Below are positions 1 through 5,868 of a DNA stretch of 6,814 nucleotides, piece after piece; positions within the stretch are counted from its first letter, which is position 1; every line of letters starts with the position of its first letter. Under the pieces are notes generated by a model. That model saw only the letters and a program-made list of their open reading frames with translations. It was not told the DNA's origin and did not search any database. The position numbers and the translations under genes were made by a program. The stretch spans positions 1 to 6,814 of the forward strand of contig JALVEM010000518.1 in the NCBI GenBank assembly GCA_027030825.1. Reading direction: 5' to 3'. The stretch comes from Thiohalobacter sp. Lineage in GTDB: Bacteria; Pseudomonadota; Gammaproteobacteria; Thiohalobacterales; Thiohalobacteraceae.

Positions 1-1
1 G

Positions 2-787
2 TCCAGGGAGGAGCTGCGCACCCTGATGATGGAAGCGGGCGCCATGATTCCCGAGAGCCACCAGGCCATGCTGGTGAACCTGCTCGATCTCGAGGAGATT
101 CGGGTCGAGGACGTGATGGTGCCCCGTAACGAAATCGTGGGCGTGGATCTCGCCGATGACCTGGACGAGATCCGCAACCTGCTGGCACGGACACCGTACA
201 CCCGGCTGCCGGTATTCGAAGAACGGATCGACAATGTCGTGGGGATCCTCCACACGCGCCAGATCCTGCCCCTGCTGCAGGAGGACGAGCTCACCACCGA
301 AAGGATCCGCGAGCTGGCGCGCGAACCCTACTTCGTGCCCGAAGGCACCAGCCTCCTCACCCAGCTGCTCAATTTCCAGCGTGCTGGGCGACGCACCGCA
401 CTGGTGGTGGACGAATACGGGGATATCCTGGGCATGGTGACGCTGGAGGACATCCTGGAGGAAGTGGTCGGGGAATTCACCACCGATCCCTATGCCCTGC
501 ACAAGGACATCGTGCCTCAGGAGGACGGCAGCTGGCTGGTGGACGGCAGCCTCTCCATCCGGGAGATCAATCGCTCGCTCAGGATCCAGCTGCCCACGGA
601 CGGTCCACGCACGCTCAACGGCCTGATCCTGGAGCATCTCGAAACCATCCCGGAACCCGGCACCAGCCTGCTCATCAACGACTATCCCATCGAGGTGGTG
701 CAGGTGAAGGGCAACGCCGTCAGAACCGCCCGCATCGCCCCCAGGCTCAAGCGTGCACGGAACCACAAGGACGCCTCGGAAAACTGA
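2..787 (+). CDS. corB: CorB/CorC (HlyC/CNNM) family transporter, C-terminal part
   Basis: The gene enters from the left edge: the frame is open from base 2 (first visible residues SREELRTL), so the ATG at 26 is internal. The 261 visible residues hold a CBS pair (about 35-160) with the family signatures EDVMVPRNEI, VVDEYGDILG and TLEDILEEVVGEF, followed by a CorC_HlyC domain (about 185-250) with PTDGPRTLNGLILEHLE. In this family an N-terminal DUF21 membrane domain, missing here, sits in the inner membrane, and the CBS pair is the cytoplasmic nucleotide-binding regulator. The family is linked to Mg2+/Co2+ efflux or homeostasis. The sequence resembles E. coli CorB (YfjD) more than the short soluble CorC (YbeX), because of the MIP.SHQ.ML segment before the first CBS and the C-terminal wording. 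The TGA at 785-787 lies 18 bp from the predicted full-length end of the opposing methyltransferase. Family is confident; CorB versus a close paralogue is less so. Confidence 0.9.
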   Translation, partial: SREELRTLMMEAGAMIPESHQAMLVNLLDLEEIRVEDVMVPRNEIVGVDLADDLDEIRNLLARTPYTRLPVFEERIDNVVGILHTRQILPLLQEDELTTERIRELAREPYFVPEGTSLLTQLLNFQRAGRRTALVVDEYGDILGMVTLEDILEEVVGEFTTDPYALHKDIVPQEDGSWLVDGSLSIREINRSLRIQLPTDGPRTLNGLILEHLETIPEPGTSLLINDYPIEVVQVKGNAVRTARIAPRLKRARNHKDASEN

Positions 788-805
788 TCGGCCGCCCCCG
801 TCCTC

Positions 806-930
806 TCAACCCGTTGCCGGCAACACACCTCTTGCCATGTGCACGGGAATGTCCAGCCAGAGTTCGCCCTTCCGGAACAGTGCCCCCGCGCGTTCCATGT
901 GCCGGGCCTCGAAGACCTTATCTGGTATCG
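806..930 (-). pseudogene. Out-of-frame C-terminal tail of the methyltransferase
   Basis: On the minus strand, one frame over from the methyltransferase, codons read IPDKVFEARHMERAGALF and then RKGELWLDIPVHMARG before ending at TGA (806-808). The mix of charged helix followed by a hydrophobic strand is protein-like and matches, from memory, the C-terminal end of related methyltransferases, where a segment like GLWLDVPV closes the sheet. Deleting one base of the G run at 931-933 joins it smoothly (ALQ-A-IPDK). Alternatively, the last part could be a separate 30-residue ORF from ATG 898, with GAGG 8 nt upstream. I think the frameshift is likelier. Confidence 0.55.
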
Positions 931-1649
931 CCCTGCAGCGCGTCCACATAGCCGATCAGCGGCGTGCGCTCGATGAGCTCCCACCAGTCCAGCGACTTCT
1001 CGATGTGATGACCGACCTGGGTCGTCTCCACCTCGATGTCCTCGTAGCCCGCCTCGGCCAGCAGCGCACGGCAGGCGTTGGCGTCCTGCAGGCGAAACCA
1101 GGCAAAGGGCACGTCGCGGTCGGGAAATTCGAACCCGAAGGTCTCCAGGTCCTCGACGAGCAGGCCGAGCAGGGGCTCGAAGGCCCCGCGCGCCAGCACC
1201 GTGAAGGCCACCCGTCCGCCCGGCTTCAGGATCCGCTGCCAGGCACGCAGTGCCCCGCCCATGTCCGGTACGAAAGGCAGAGCGAAACCGCTGAGAATCA
1301 CGTCGAAATAATCGGAACGAAACTCGGGACGACGCAGGTCCATGGGATAGAGATCGACATTGTCCAGCGCCATGCGGCGCAGGTTGGCGTGGGCCACATC
1401 CAGCATCCGCTCGGAGAGATCGATGGCCTGGACACGGCCCTCCGGCCGGATCCGCTGGGCGGCGGCGACCGCCACCGCGCCGGTACCCGTACCCGCATCC
1501 AGCACCCGCATGCCCGGCCGCAACCTCATCCAGTCGACCAGGCGATCGGCCGCGAAGGGATGAAACCGGGTCGCCGCGCCGTCGTGCACGTCGGCGAGCC
1601 GATCGAACAGGGCCGCCACCTGCTCCACGATGGCATCATGATCCTGCAT
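918..1649 (-). CDS. Class I SAM-dependent methyltransferase (C-terminus apparently frameshifted)
   Basis: This 243-residue protein has a class I (Rossmann) methyltransferase core: motif I VLDAGTGTG at about 49-57, the acidic end of strand 2 at AIDLS (D78), and LKPGGRVAF at about 141-149. It fits the UbiE/Methyltransf_11 type, but the substrate cannot be told. I chose ATG 1649 because GGAGG (1656-1660) sits 6 nt upstream; the frame is open to 1697 but has no such site there. The gene runs divergently from the FHA/PilZ gene and converges on corB. The frame ends at TAA 918-920, just after YVDALQGDTR. The neighbouring frame carries on with IPDKVFEARHMERAG and ends GELWLDIPVHMARGV, which resembles the usual tail of this methyltransferase type. 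Removing one G from the GGG at 931-933 would give a single 280-residue protein ending at 806. The catalytic core is complete, so the truncated form might still fold. Confidence 0.85.
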   Translation of the reverse strand: MQDHDAIVEQVAALFDRLADVHDGAATRFHPFAADRLVDWMRLRPGMRVLDAGTGTGAVAVAAAQRIRPEGRVQAIDLSERMLDVAHANLRRMALDNVDLYPMDLRRPEFRSDYFDVILSGFALPFVPDMGGALRAWQRILKPGGRVAFTVLARGAFEPLLGLLVEDLETFGFEFPDRDVPFAWFRLQDANACRALLAEAGYEDIEVETTQVGHHIEKSLDWWELIERTPLIGYVDALQGDTR

Positions 1650-1655
1650 TGCATG

Positions 1656-1660
1656 CCTCC
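1656..1660 (-). promoter_or_regulatory. Ribosome binding site of the methyltransferase
   Basis: A minus-strand GGAGG lies 6 nt before ATG 1649 and decides the start of the methyltransferase over the longer open frame reaching 1697. Confidence 0.7.
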
Positions 1661-1696
1661 AGGACGCGAGGGCGTCGACAGACAGGGAAAGCGTCA

Positions 1697-1725
1697 ACTA
1701 TACGCCGTGATCCATTCGGCAGAAA
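1697..1725 (-). promoter_or_regulatory. Possible sigma-70 promoter of the methyltransferase
   Basis: Read on the minus strand, TATAGT (1702-1697) is a five-of-six match to the -10 box. A weak -35-like TTTCTG lies 17 nt upstream (1725-1720). Transcription would begin near 1690, giving a leader of about 40 nt that includes the GGAGG site. The -35 is poor, so this is tentative. Confidence 0.3.
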
Positions 1726-1883
1726 ACGGTCGGTCCGCGGGTTGAAACCTCAACTTTCCGTACCGGATGCCGAGTAGAGTTCAATGAAACGGACCGAAAC
1801 GGCTTGGCGAGTGCACCAGACCCGTGCGGTTCGTGACACGGAAAATGAAGCATAACAGGCTCCACAGAGGCGACAGAGCACGC
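1726..1883. other. Divergent intergenic stretch before the FHA/PilZ gene
   Basis: This is the upstream half of the 234-bp gap between two divergent genes. No RNA gene or strong terminator is visible. A TAGAGT at 1775-1780 could be a weak plus-strand -10, but I see no matching -35. Two alternative starts for the FHA/PilZ gene fall here (GTG 1824, ATG 1845); they would add 20 or 13 residues rich in Arg/Lys/His that look unlike a domain. Confidence 0.4.
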
Positions 1884-2870
1884 ATGGCACGTCTGACCCT
1901 GCATTTCCGCGACCACCCTCTCCGGCTGATTCCGCTGGTCGGCGACCGGATGACCATCGGCCGCCATCCGGACTGCGAGATTCACATCGACTCGCTCGCC
2001 GTGGAGGAAAGGCATGCCCGGCTCACCGGACAGGACGACGACTGGCGAATCGAACCGCTCGATTCCGAGGCGCCCGTGTTCGTGAACGGGGAACGGATCT
2101 CCGACCCCGTGCCCTTGCGGGAAGGCGACGTCGTTCGCGTGGGCAAGCACAGTCTGCACTACAGTGCGGAAACGGAGGCAGAGAAGCCATCCGCCGCGCC
2201 GGCGGCAACCGTCACCCCCCTGCACGCCCCTCGTCCCGTGGAGGGCTACCTGCAGTTTCTCAGCGGCTCGCACGTGGGCCGCACCATTCGACTGGACCGT
2301 GCCATGACACGCATCGGCAAGACCGGCCGACAGACGGCGCTGGTGGCCCGCAGACGCGACGGCTATTACCTGTCGCCGCTCGAAGGCGAACAGAGCCCGG
2401 AGCTCAACGGCGAGCCGATCGGTGATCGGTCGGTGAAGCTCGCAGACGGCGACCACGTGCGCATCGGCGGTCTGGAACTCCAGTTCTTTCTGGATCGCGC
2501 AACGAGGCCGGCGAATCCGCGGGAAAAGGAGCGCCGTTTCACCCGGGTCGCCTTTCCGGCGCAAGCCCGCCTTCTCGACGGATCGCGAACCCTGGCCTGC
2601 CGGGTTCACGATCTGTCCCTGAAGGGGGCACTCGTATCACTGCCCGAACGGCACGACATCGCCCCGGGCGAGCACCTCGTGCTCGAGATCCCTCTGGACG
2701 AATCGGGTCACATCCGCATGGAGGTCGCCGTGATCCGATGCGATGAAGAGCGGCTCGGCCTGGCCTGTCGCGACATCGACGTGGACAGCATCACCCATCT
2801 TCGACGCCTCGTGGAGCTCAACAGTGGCGATCCCGAACTGCTGGATCGGGAACTCGCGGATCTCGGCTGA
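1884..2870 (+). CDS. FHA-FHA-PilZ signalling protein
   Basis: A cytoplasmic protein of 328 residues with no signal peptide or membrane segment. FHA 1 spans about 2-93 (TIGRHPDCEIHI, ERHARL, VFVNG, LREGDVVRVG). An Ala/Pro-rich linker spans about 94-119, and a degenerate FHA 2 about 121-203 (TRIGKTGRQ, ELNG, LADGDHVRIG). PilZ spans about 215-315. PilZ has both halves of the c-di-GMP site: RxxxR at R217-R221 and DxSxxG at D243, S245, G248. The C-terminal LRRLVELNSGDPELL is common in gammaproteobacterial PilZ proteins. FHA domains classically bind phosphothreonine through Arg, Ser and Asn. Here R27 and N68 are present, but the Ser three residues before H44 is Glu (E41), and FHA 2 lacks the SxxH segment. 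ATG 1884 is chosen because FHA 1 begins at once; AGAGG at 1866-1870 is rather far (13 nt), so the start is uncertain. plsC follows 70 bp downstream. Confidence 0.88.
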   Translation: MARLTLHFRDHPLRLIPLVGDRMTIGRHPDCEIHIDSLAVEERHARLTGQDDDWRIEPLDSEAPVFVNGERISDPVPLREGDVVRVGKHSLHYSAETEAEKPSAAPAATVTPLHAPRPVEGYLQFLSGSHVGRTIRLDRAMTRIGKTGRQTALVARRRDGYYLSPLEGEQSPELNGEPIGDRSVKLADGDHVRIGGLELQFFLDRATRPANPREKERRFTRVAFPAQARLLDGSRTLACRVHDLSLKGALVSLPERHDIAPGEHLVLEIPLDESGHIRMEVAVIRCDEERLGLACRDIDVDSITHLRRLVELNSGDPELLDRELADLG

Positions 2871-2881
2871 TCCCCTCGCTT

Positions 2882-2910
2882 TTCATCCGCTGCCGCGCAC
2901 ATGGTAGTCT
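2882..2910 (+). promoter_or_regulatory. Possible extended -10 promoter of plsC
   Basis: TGG-TAGTCT (2902-2910) fits the TGn extended -10 pattern, with a weak TTCATC 17 nt upstream (2882-2887). Transcription would start near 2917, 24 nt before the plsC ATG. It is a weak match, and plsC may simply be co-transcribed with the FHA/PilZ gene. Confidence 0.2.
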
Positions 2911-2940
2911 CCCCGCGACCGCCCATCACACGGACTCGGC

Positions 2941-3756
2941 ATGCGTCGTCTGATCGTCTTCATCGGGGGACCGATCCTCCTGCTCGCGGGCCTGTTGCTG
3001 CTGCTGGTGCTGCTCCCCTTCGGCCCGCCGCATCTGCACCGGACCGGATCCCGAATCATTCGCCTCTGGCTGGCCACTGCAGCGGCCCTGTTCGGCGTGC
3101 GCTGCGAGGTCCGGGGGGCGCCGGCACCGGCCCCCGTGCTATTCGTCGCCAATCACGTCTCCTGGCTGGACATCCCGGTGATCGGCAGCCGGGTCGAGGC
3201 CTCGTTTCTCTCGAAGGCGGAGATCCGGCACTGGCCGGTGATCGGATTCCTGGCCGCCCGTACGGGGACGCTGTTCATCGAGCGGGGCCGTCCCGGGGCC
3301 AGCGAGGCGGCCATCGGCACCGTACGTGACTGCCTGTGTACCGGCCACTCCGTCGTGCTGTTTCCCGAGGCCGGCACCTCGCCCGGCCGCAGCGTGCGCC
3401 GCTTCCATCCCCGTCTCGTGCAGGCGGCGATCGACTGCGCCGTGCCGGTCCAGCCGGTCGCGATCCAGTACCTGCACCAGGGCCACCCCGATCCCCTGGT
3501 GCCCTTCGTCGATGGAGCGAGCTTTCTGGAGAGCGTATGGCGCATCACCCGCCGCCGATACATCCAGGCAAGACTGACGTTCTTCGATCCGATCGAAACG
3601 CGAGGGCGCAGCAGGGACGAAATCGCCACCGAGGCCCGGGAACGCATCCTGTCCGTATTCGATCCGGCCTGGGAAGAAGAGACGGTCGACTCGACCTTGG
3701 CCTCCCGGATACGGAACGCAGAGGACGCCGAGACACAGAGAACGCGGAGAGAATGA
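2941..3756 (+). CDS. plsC: 1-acyl-sn-glycerol-3-phosphate acyltransferase (PlsC-type)
   Basis: A 271-residue lysophospholipid acyltransferase of the LPLAT/PlsC superfamily. These enzymes move an acyl chain from acyl-ACP or acyl-CoA to lysophosphatidate (or a related lyso-lipid) at the inner membrane. One N-terminal membrane segment spans about 3-27. Motif I is NHVSWLD (N71, H72, D77), giving the His-Asp catalytic pair; then come FIERGRP (about 112-118), FPEAGTSPG (about 141-149) and PVAI (172-175). The third motif is normally FPEGT, so Gly to Ala at 144 and Thr to Gly at 145 are mild oddities. Lysophosphatidate as substrate is the default guess; an ornithine-lipid (OlsA-like) acceptor is possible. 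ATG 2941 opens directly into the membrane segment; no strong Shine-Dalgarno is seen. The last 16 residues (RIRNAEDAETQRTRRE) are encoded within a dispersed CTCTGCG-type repeat and are probably not part of the fold. Confidence 0.87.
   Translation: MRRLIVFIGGPILLLAGLLLLLVLLPFGPPHLHRTGSRIIRLWLATAAALFGVRCEVRGAPAPAPVLFVANHVSWLDIPVIGSRVEASFLSKAEIRHWPVIGFLAARTGTLFIERGRPGASEAAIGTVRDCLCTGHSVVLFPEAGTSPGRSVRRFHPRLVQAAIDCAVPVQPVAIQYLHQGHPDPLVPFVDGASFLESVWRITRRRYIQARLTFFDPIETRGRSRDEIATEARERILSVFDPAWEEETVDSTLASRIRNAEDAETQRTRRE
3713..3752 (-). repeat. CTCTGCG-type dispersed repeat overlapping the plsC 3' end
   Basis: On the minus strand this reads as degenerate 9-nt units of the form CTCTGCGTT, followed by CCGTATCCGGGA. 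The same arrangement (array, then CCGAATCGGGGA) occurs in the other orientation at 5967-6012. It overlaps the last plsC codons and their TGA. Arrays of this kind are scattered in many bacterial genomes; their function is unknown. Confidence 0.7.
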
Positions 3757-3887
3757 TTGTTCATGTGTCGTCCCGGCCAGACGCGCGGACGCGAGGACAA
3801 GCCAGACATCGAAAAGGTGGCCGATCCCGTCGAGTGGATAACGGTATCGGAGTATTACGTAAGCCCATGCAGATGCCATCCCGGGCC
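3757..3887. other. Unassigned gap between plsC and the left repeat arm
   Basis: 131 bp with no supported gene. It can be read in open frames on both strands, but none has a ribosome binding site or a recognisable product. No terminator for plsC with a T tract is seen here. Confidence 0.5.
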
Positions 3888-3935
3888 ATTCCGGAAAGCG
3901 CGCAACACTTATCCCGAATCCGGGAAGGTTTTTTC

Positions 3936-3954
3936 AGTCCATGTATCATGGACT
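3936..3954. repeat. Perfect small hairpin inside the left arm
   Basis: AGTCCATG, then TAT, then CATGGACT: an 8-bp perfect stem. It lies in the linker between two larger hairpins. The counterpart in the right arm (about 5802-5820) keeps the shape with one or two mismatches. A T run (3929-3934) precedes it on the plus strand, so it is not a normal intrinsic terminator in either direction. Confidence 0.6.
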
Positions 3955-4049
3955 GGCGTTGTTTCTGGATTCCGGGTCTCGCTCCGCTCGCCCGGAATGA
4001 CTTCACTCTTCCGTCACCCCGGAAGCCCGCGTGTTACACCCCCTCGGTC

Positions 4050-4083
4050 ATCCCGGAAGCCCGCAAAGCGGGCTATCCGGGAT
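4050..4083. repeat. Strong hairpin unit in the left arm
   Basis: ATCCCGGA and AGCCCGC arms close on themselves: an outer 8-bp and an inner 7-bp stem with one bulged base and a 3-nt loop. The identical structure occurs inverted at 5549-5582. On RNA of either strand it would be a stable stem-loop, so it may act on transcripts from plsC or hslO, but no T tract follows. Confidence 0.75.
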
Positions 4084-4330
4084 CCAGGAAAAGCATTAAC
4101 CGGGGTGGCAGGGGGCAGCGTGGCTTCCGGATTCCGGCTCGCGCCCCCCGGCTCAAGGCCGGGATCGCCTGGCCGGAATGAAGGAAAGGAAGAACCCGCT
4201 TGCCCGATCGGCCAGGAAAGCGTCTGTGGGGGCGCAAGCAAATGTTACCCCTCTGCGTCATGCATCAGAGACCCCGGAAAGAAGCGCCTTTCCGTGTTTT
4301 CCGTGGCTGTCGAATTCCGGATTTCCCCGG

Positions 4331-5215
4331 CTAATGTGTCGTCCTCGGCACCTGCGGCTGCCCCTCGGCAGCGAACAGCTGTTCCACGTCCACGGCATCG
4401 TAGTCGTAGGCATGGCCACAGAACTCGCACTCGATGTGCACACGGCCCTGTTCGGCGAGGATATCGCGCACCTCGTCGATGCCCAGTCCACGCAACAGGG
4501 CATCGGTCCGTTCCCGCGAGCAGTCACAACGGAAGCTGACCGGCTCGGCCTCGAACAGGCGCACCATTTCCTCGTGGAAGAGCCGATGCAGCAGCTCGCG
4601 ATCGGTCAGATTCAACAGCTCGCCCGTCGTGAGGGTCTCTCCCAGATGCACGATGCGATTCCAGGCATCCGCATCGCGCGTCTCGCCGGGCAATTGCTGG
4701 AGCAGCATGCCGGCGGCACGTGAATCGTCGGCTGCCAGCCACAGGCGGGTGGCGAGCTGCTCGGAGCGCTCGAAATAGCCATCCAGGGCACGGGCCAGAT
4801 CGGGAGCGTCGCCGGTTTCGACGATGCCCTGATAGCGATCCCTTCCCTCTCCCGGATCGATGGTGATGGCCAGTTGCGCGTCACCCACCAGTTCTCCCAG
4901 GGCACCCTGCGGGACAGGGTCACGCCAGTGGGCGATGCCACGCACGTGGCGATCCGGACGCGCCTGAACCACGAGCAGGGTGACCGGCCCCTTGCCACGC
5001 AATTGCAGGGTCACGGAACCCTGATACTTGATGGTGGTGGAAAGCAGCACCACGGCCGCCATGGCCTGGCCCAGCAGTTCACGGACCGGCGGCGGATAGA
5101 CCCGCCGCTCGAGCACCGCCTTCCAGGTAGCGTCCAGGTGCACCAGCTCTCCGCGCACGTTCGTGTCCTCGAACACGAAGCGGTGCAGCACGTCGCGGTC
5201 ACGGGAAGTGGACAT
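4331..5215 (-). CDS. hslO: Hsp33 redox-regulated chaperone
   Basis: A 294-residue protein, the normal Hsp33 length. Hsp33 is a cytoplasmic holdase: reduced it binds zinc and is inactive; on oxidation with unfolding stress it forms disulfides and binds unfolding proteins. The N-terminal LHRFVFEDTNVRGELV and the YQGSVTLQLRGKGPVTLLV segment are family signatures. The C-terminal switch is complete: C230-x-C232, 30 residues, then C263-x-x-C266. ATG 5215 places the conserved LHR motif about ten residues in, as in E. coli; the Shine-Dalgarno is weak. The frame stays open upstream to about 5923, but that extension is translated repeat DNA and should not be annotated as protein. The stop is TAG 4331-4333. 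The gene converges on plsC and follows gatB on the same strand, with a long repeat on each side. Confidence 0.95.
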   Translation of the reverse strand: MSTSRDRDVLHRFVFEDTNVRGELVHLDATWKAVLERRVYPPPVRELLGQAMAAVVLLSTTIKYQGSVTLQLRGKGPVTLLVVQARPDRHVRGIAHWRDPVPQGALGELVGDAQLAITIDPGEGRDRYQGIVETGDAPDLARALDGYFERSEQLATRLWLAADDSRAAGMLLQQLPGETRDADAWNRIVHLGETLTTGELLNLTDRELLHRLFHEEMVRLFEAEPVSFRCDCSRERTDALLRGLGIDEVRDILAEQGRVHIECEFCGHAYDYDAVDVEQLFAAEGQPQVPRTTH

Positions 5216-5311
5216 GATTCGAATGCAGCGGATGTTCCACGATATTCGGATTAAAGGATACAGGATTCGGTAGCCGGAAGCTTGAGGCCGGAAGAATGGC
5301 CAGGGCAGGAA
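5216..5311 (-). promoter_or_regulatory. hslO leader and likely promoter region
   Basis: These 96 bp are the only unique DNA upstream of hslO before the right repeat arm, so the promoter should lie here or inside the arm. On the minus strand TTTAAT (5255-5250) matches five of six bases of the -10 box and would give a leader of about 28 nt; no good -35 is seen. No clear sigma-32 box was found, although hslO is heat-induced in E. coli. A short direct repeat GCCGGAAG occurs twice (about 5273-5280 and 5287-5294). Confidence 0.25.
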
Positions 5312-5868
5312 GATAGCCACGAAACACACGGAAAGGCGGTTCTTTCCGGGGTCTCTGATCCATGACGCAGAGAACGCAGAGGGGTAACATTTGCTTGCGC
5401 CCCCATAGGCGCTTTCCCGGCCGATCGGGAAAGCGGGTTCTTCCTTTCCGTCATTCCGGCCAAGCGACCCTGGCCTTGAGCCGGGGGGCGCGAGCCGGAA
5501 TCCGGAAGCCACGCTGCCCCCTGCCACCCCGGTTAATGCTTTTCCTGGATCCCGGATAGCCCGCTTTGCGGGCTTCCGGGATGACTGAGGGGTGTAACAC
5601 GCGGGCTTTCGGGATGACGAAAGAATGAGGTCATTCCGGGCGAGCGAAGCGAGACCCGGAATCCAGAAACCCCGCTGGTCCCTGCCGCCGCGGCTGATGC
5701 TTTTCCTGGATTCCGGATCGGCGCTGCGCGCCGTCCGGAACGACGGGAGAGTGGAGTCATTCCGGGCGAGCGGAGCGAGACCCGGAATCCAGAAACCACG
5801 CCGGTCCAGGATACATGGACTGAAAAAACTTCCTGGATCCCGGACAAGCGCTGCGCGCTTTCCGGAAT
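5312..5868 (+). repeat. Right arm of the long inverted repeat, with three tandem hairpin pairs
   Basis: 557 bp matching the reverse complement of 3888-4311. Its inner end carries GCCACGAAACACACGGAAA-type sequence and two CTCTGCG units. Outward come three hairpin pairs. Pair 1 is 5453-5501 with 5549-5582 (47-nt linker). Pair 2 is 5633-5662 with 5711-5740 (48 nt). Pair 3 is 5759-5788 with 5837-5868 (48 nt). First hairpins have outer stems ATTCCGGG/CCCGGAAT or ATTCCGGC/GCCGGAAT. Second hairpins have different inner stems that still pair (AGCCCGC/GCGGGCT, GGCGC/GCGCC, AAGCGC/GCGCTT). Pairs 2 and 3 lie 126 bp apart; the left arm lacks one such module. No transposase or other gene was recognised in this stretch. 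Confidence 0.9.

Larger units (their letters stand above)
3888..4311 (-). repeat. Left arm of a long inverted repeat around hslO
   Basis: 424 bp whose reverse complement matches 5312-5868. Bases 4049-4160 are identical over 112 bp to the complement of 5472-5583; the flanks differ at about one base in ten by eye. From outside to inside it holds a decayed hairpin (3888 to about 3919), a linker, a hairpin at 3969-3998, a 51-nt gap, a hairpin at 4050-4083, a 47-nt linker, a hairpin at 4131-4179, and then an inner part containing GCAAGCAAATG, one CTCTGCG unit and TTTCCGTG...GTGGCT. The arm ends 19 bp beyond the hslO stop codon. Compared with the right arm it lacks one 126-bp hairpin-pair module and one 9-bp TCTCTGCGT unit. 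It fills most of the 574-bp gap between plsC and hslO, and no gene was recognised in it. Confidence 0.9.

Noticed and set aside
813..824. Palindrome GTTGCCGGCAAC as a terminator between corB and the methyltransferase
   Set aside because: It has no loop and no T tract, and it probably lies within the methyltransferase tail.
806..898. Separate small gene of 30 residues after the methyltransferase
   Set aside because: It has an ATG and a GAGG site, but its codons continue smoothly upstream and look like the missing methyltransferase tail, so a frameshift explains it better.
753..1745. Long plus-strand open frame (330 codons) opposite the methyltransferase
   Set aside because: It is the antisense shadow of the GC-rich methyltransferase gene; the translation shows no domain, and its start lies inside corB.
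1698..2609. Long minus-strand open frame opposite the FHA/PilZ gene
   Set aside because: The plus strand has three recognisable domains; the minus translation has none and lacks a ribosome binding site.
3139..3879. Minus-strand open frames opposite plsC
   Set aside because: PlsC motifs on the plus strand are clear; the minus translations are low-complexity shadows.
3929..3954. Intrinsic terminator for plsC or hslO
   Set aside because: The T run precedes the stem on the plus strand and becomes an A run after the stem on the minus strand, the wrong arrangement both ways.
3757..4723. Overlapping plus-strand open frames between plsC and hslO, running into hslO
   Set aside because: They translate the hairpin repeat and then antisense hslO; peptides such as SGFRVSLRSPGMTS recur from each repeat copy, typical of spurious ORFs.
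5453..5868. CRISPR array
   Set aside because: The repeated units are hairpins with homologous linkers rather than short identical repeats with unique spacers, and no cas gene is present.
3888..5868. Composite transposon carrying hslO
   Set aside because: No transposase frame or target-site duplication was seen, and hslO is an ordinary core gene.
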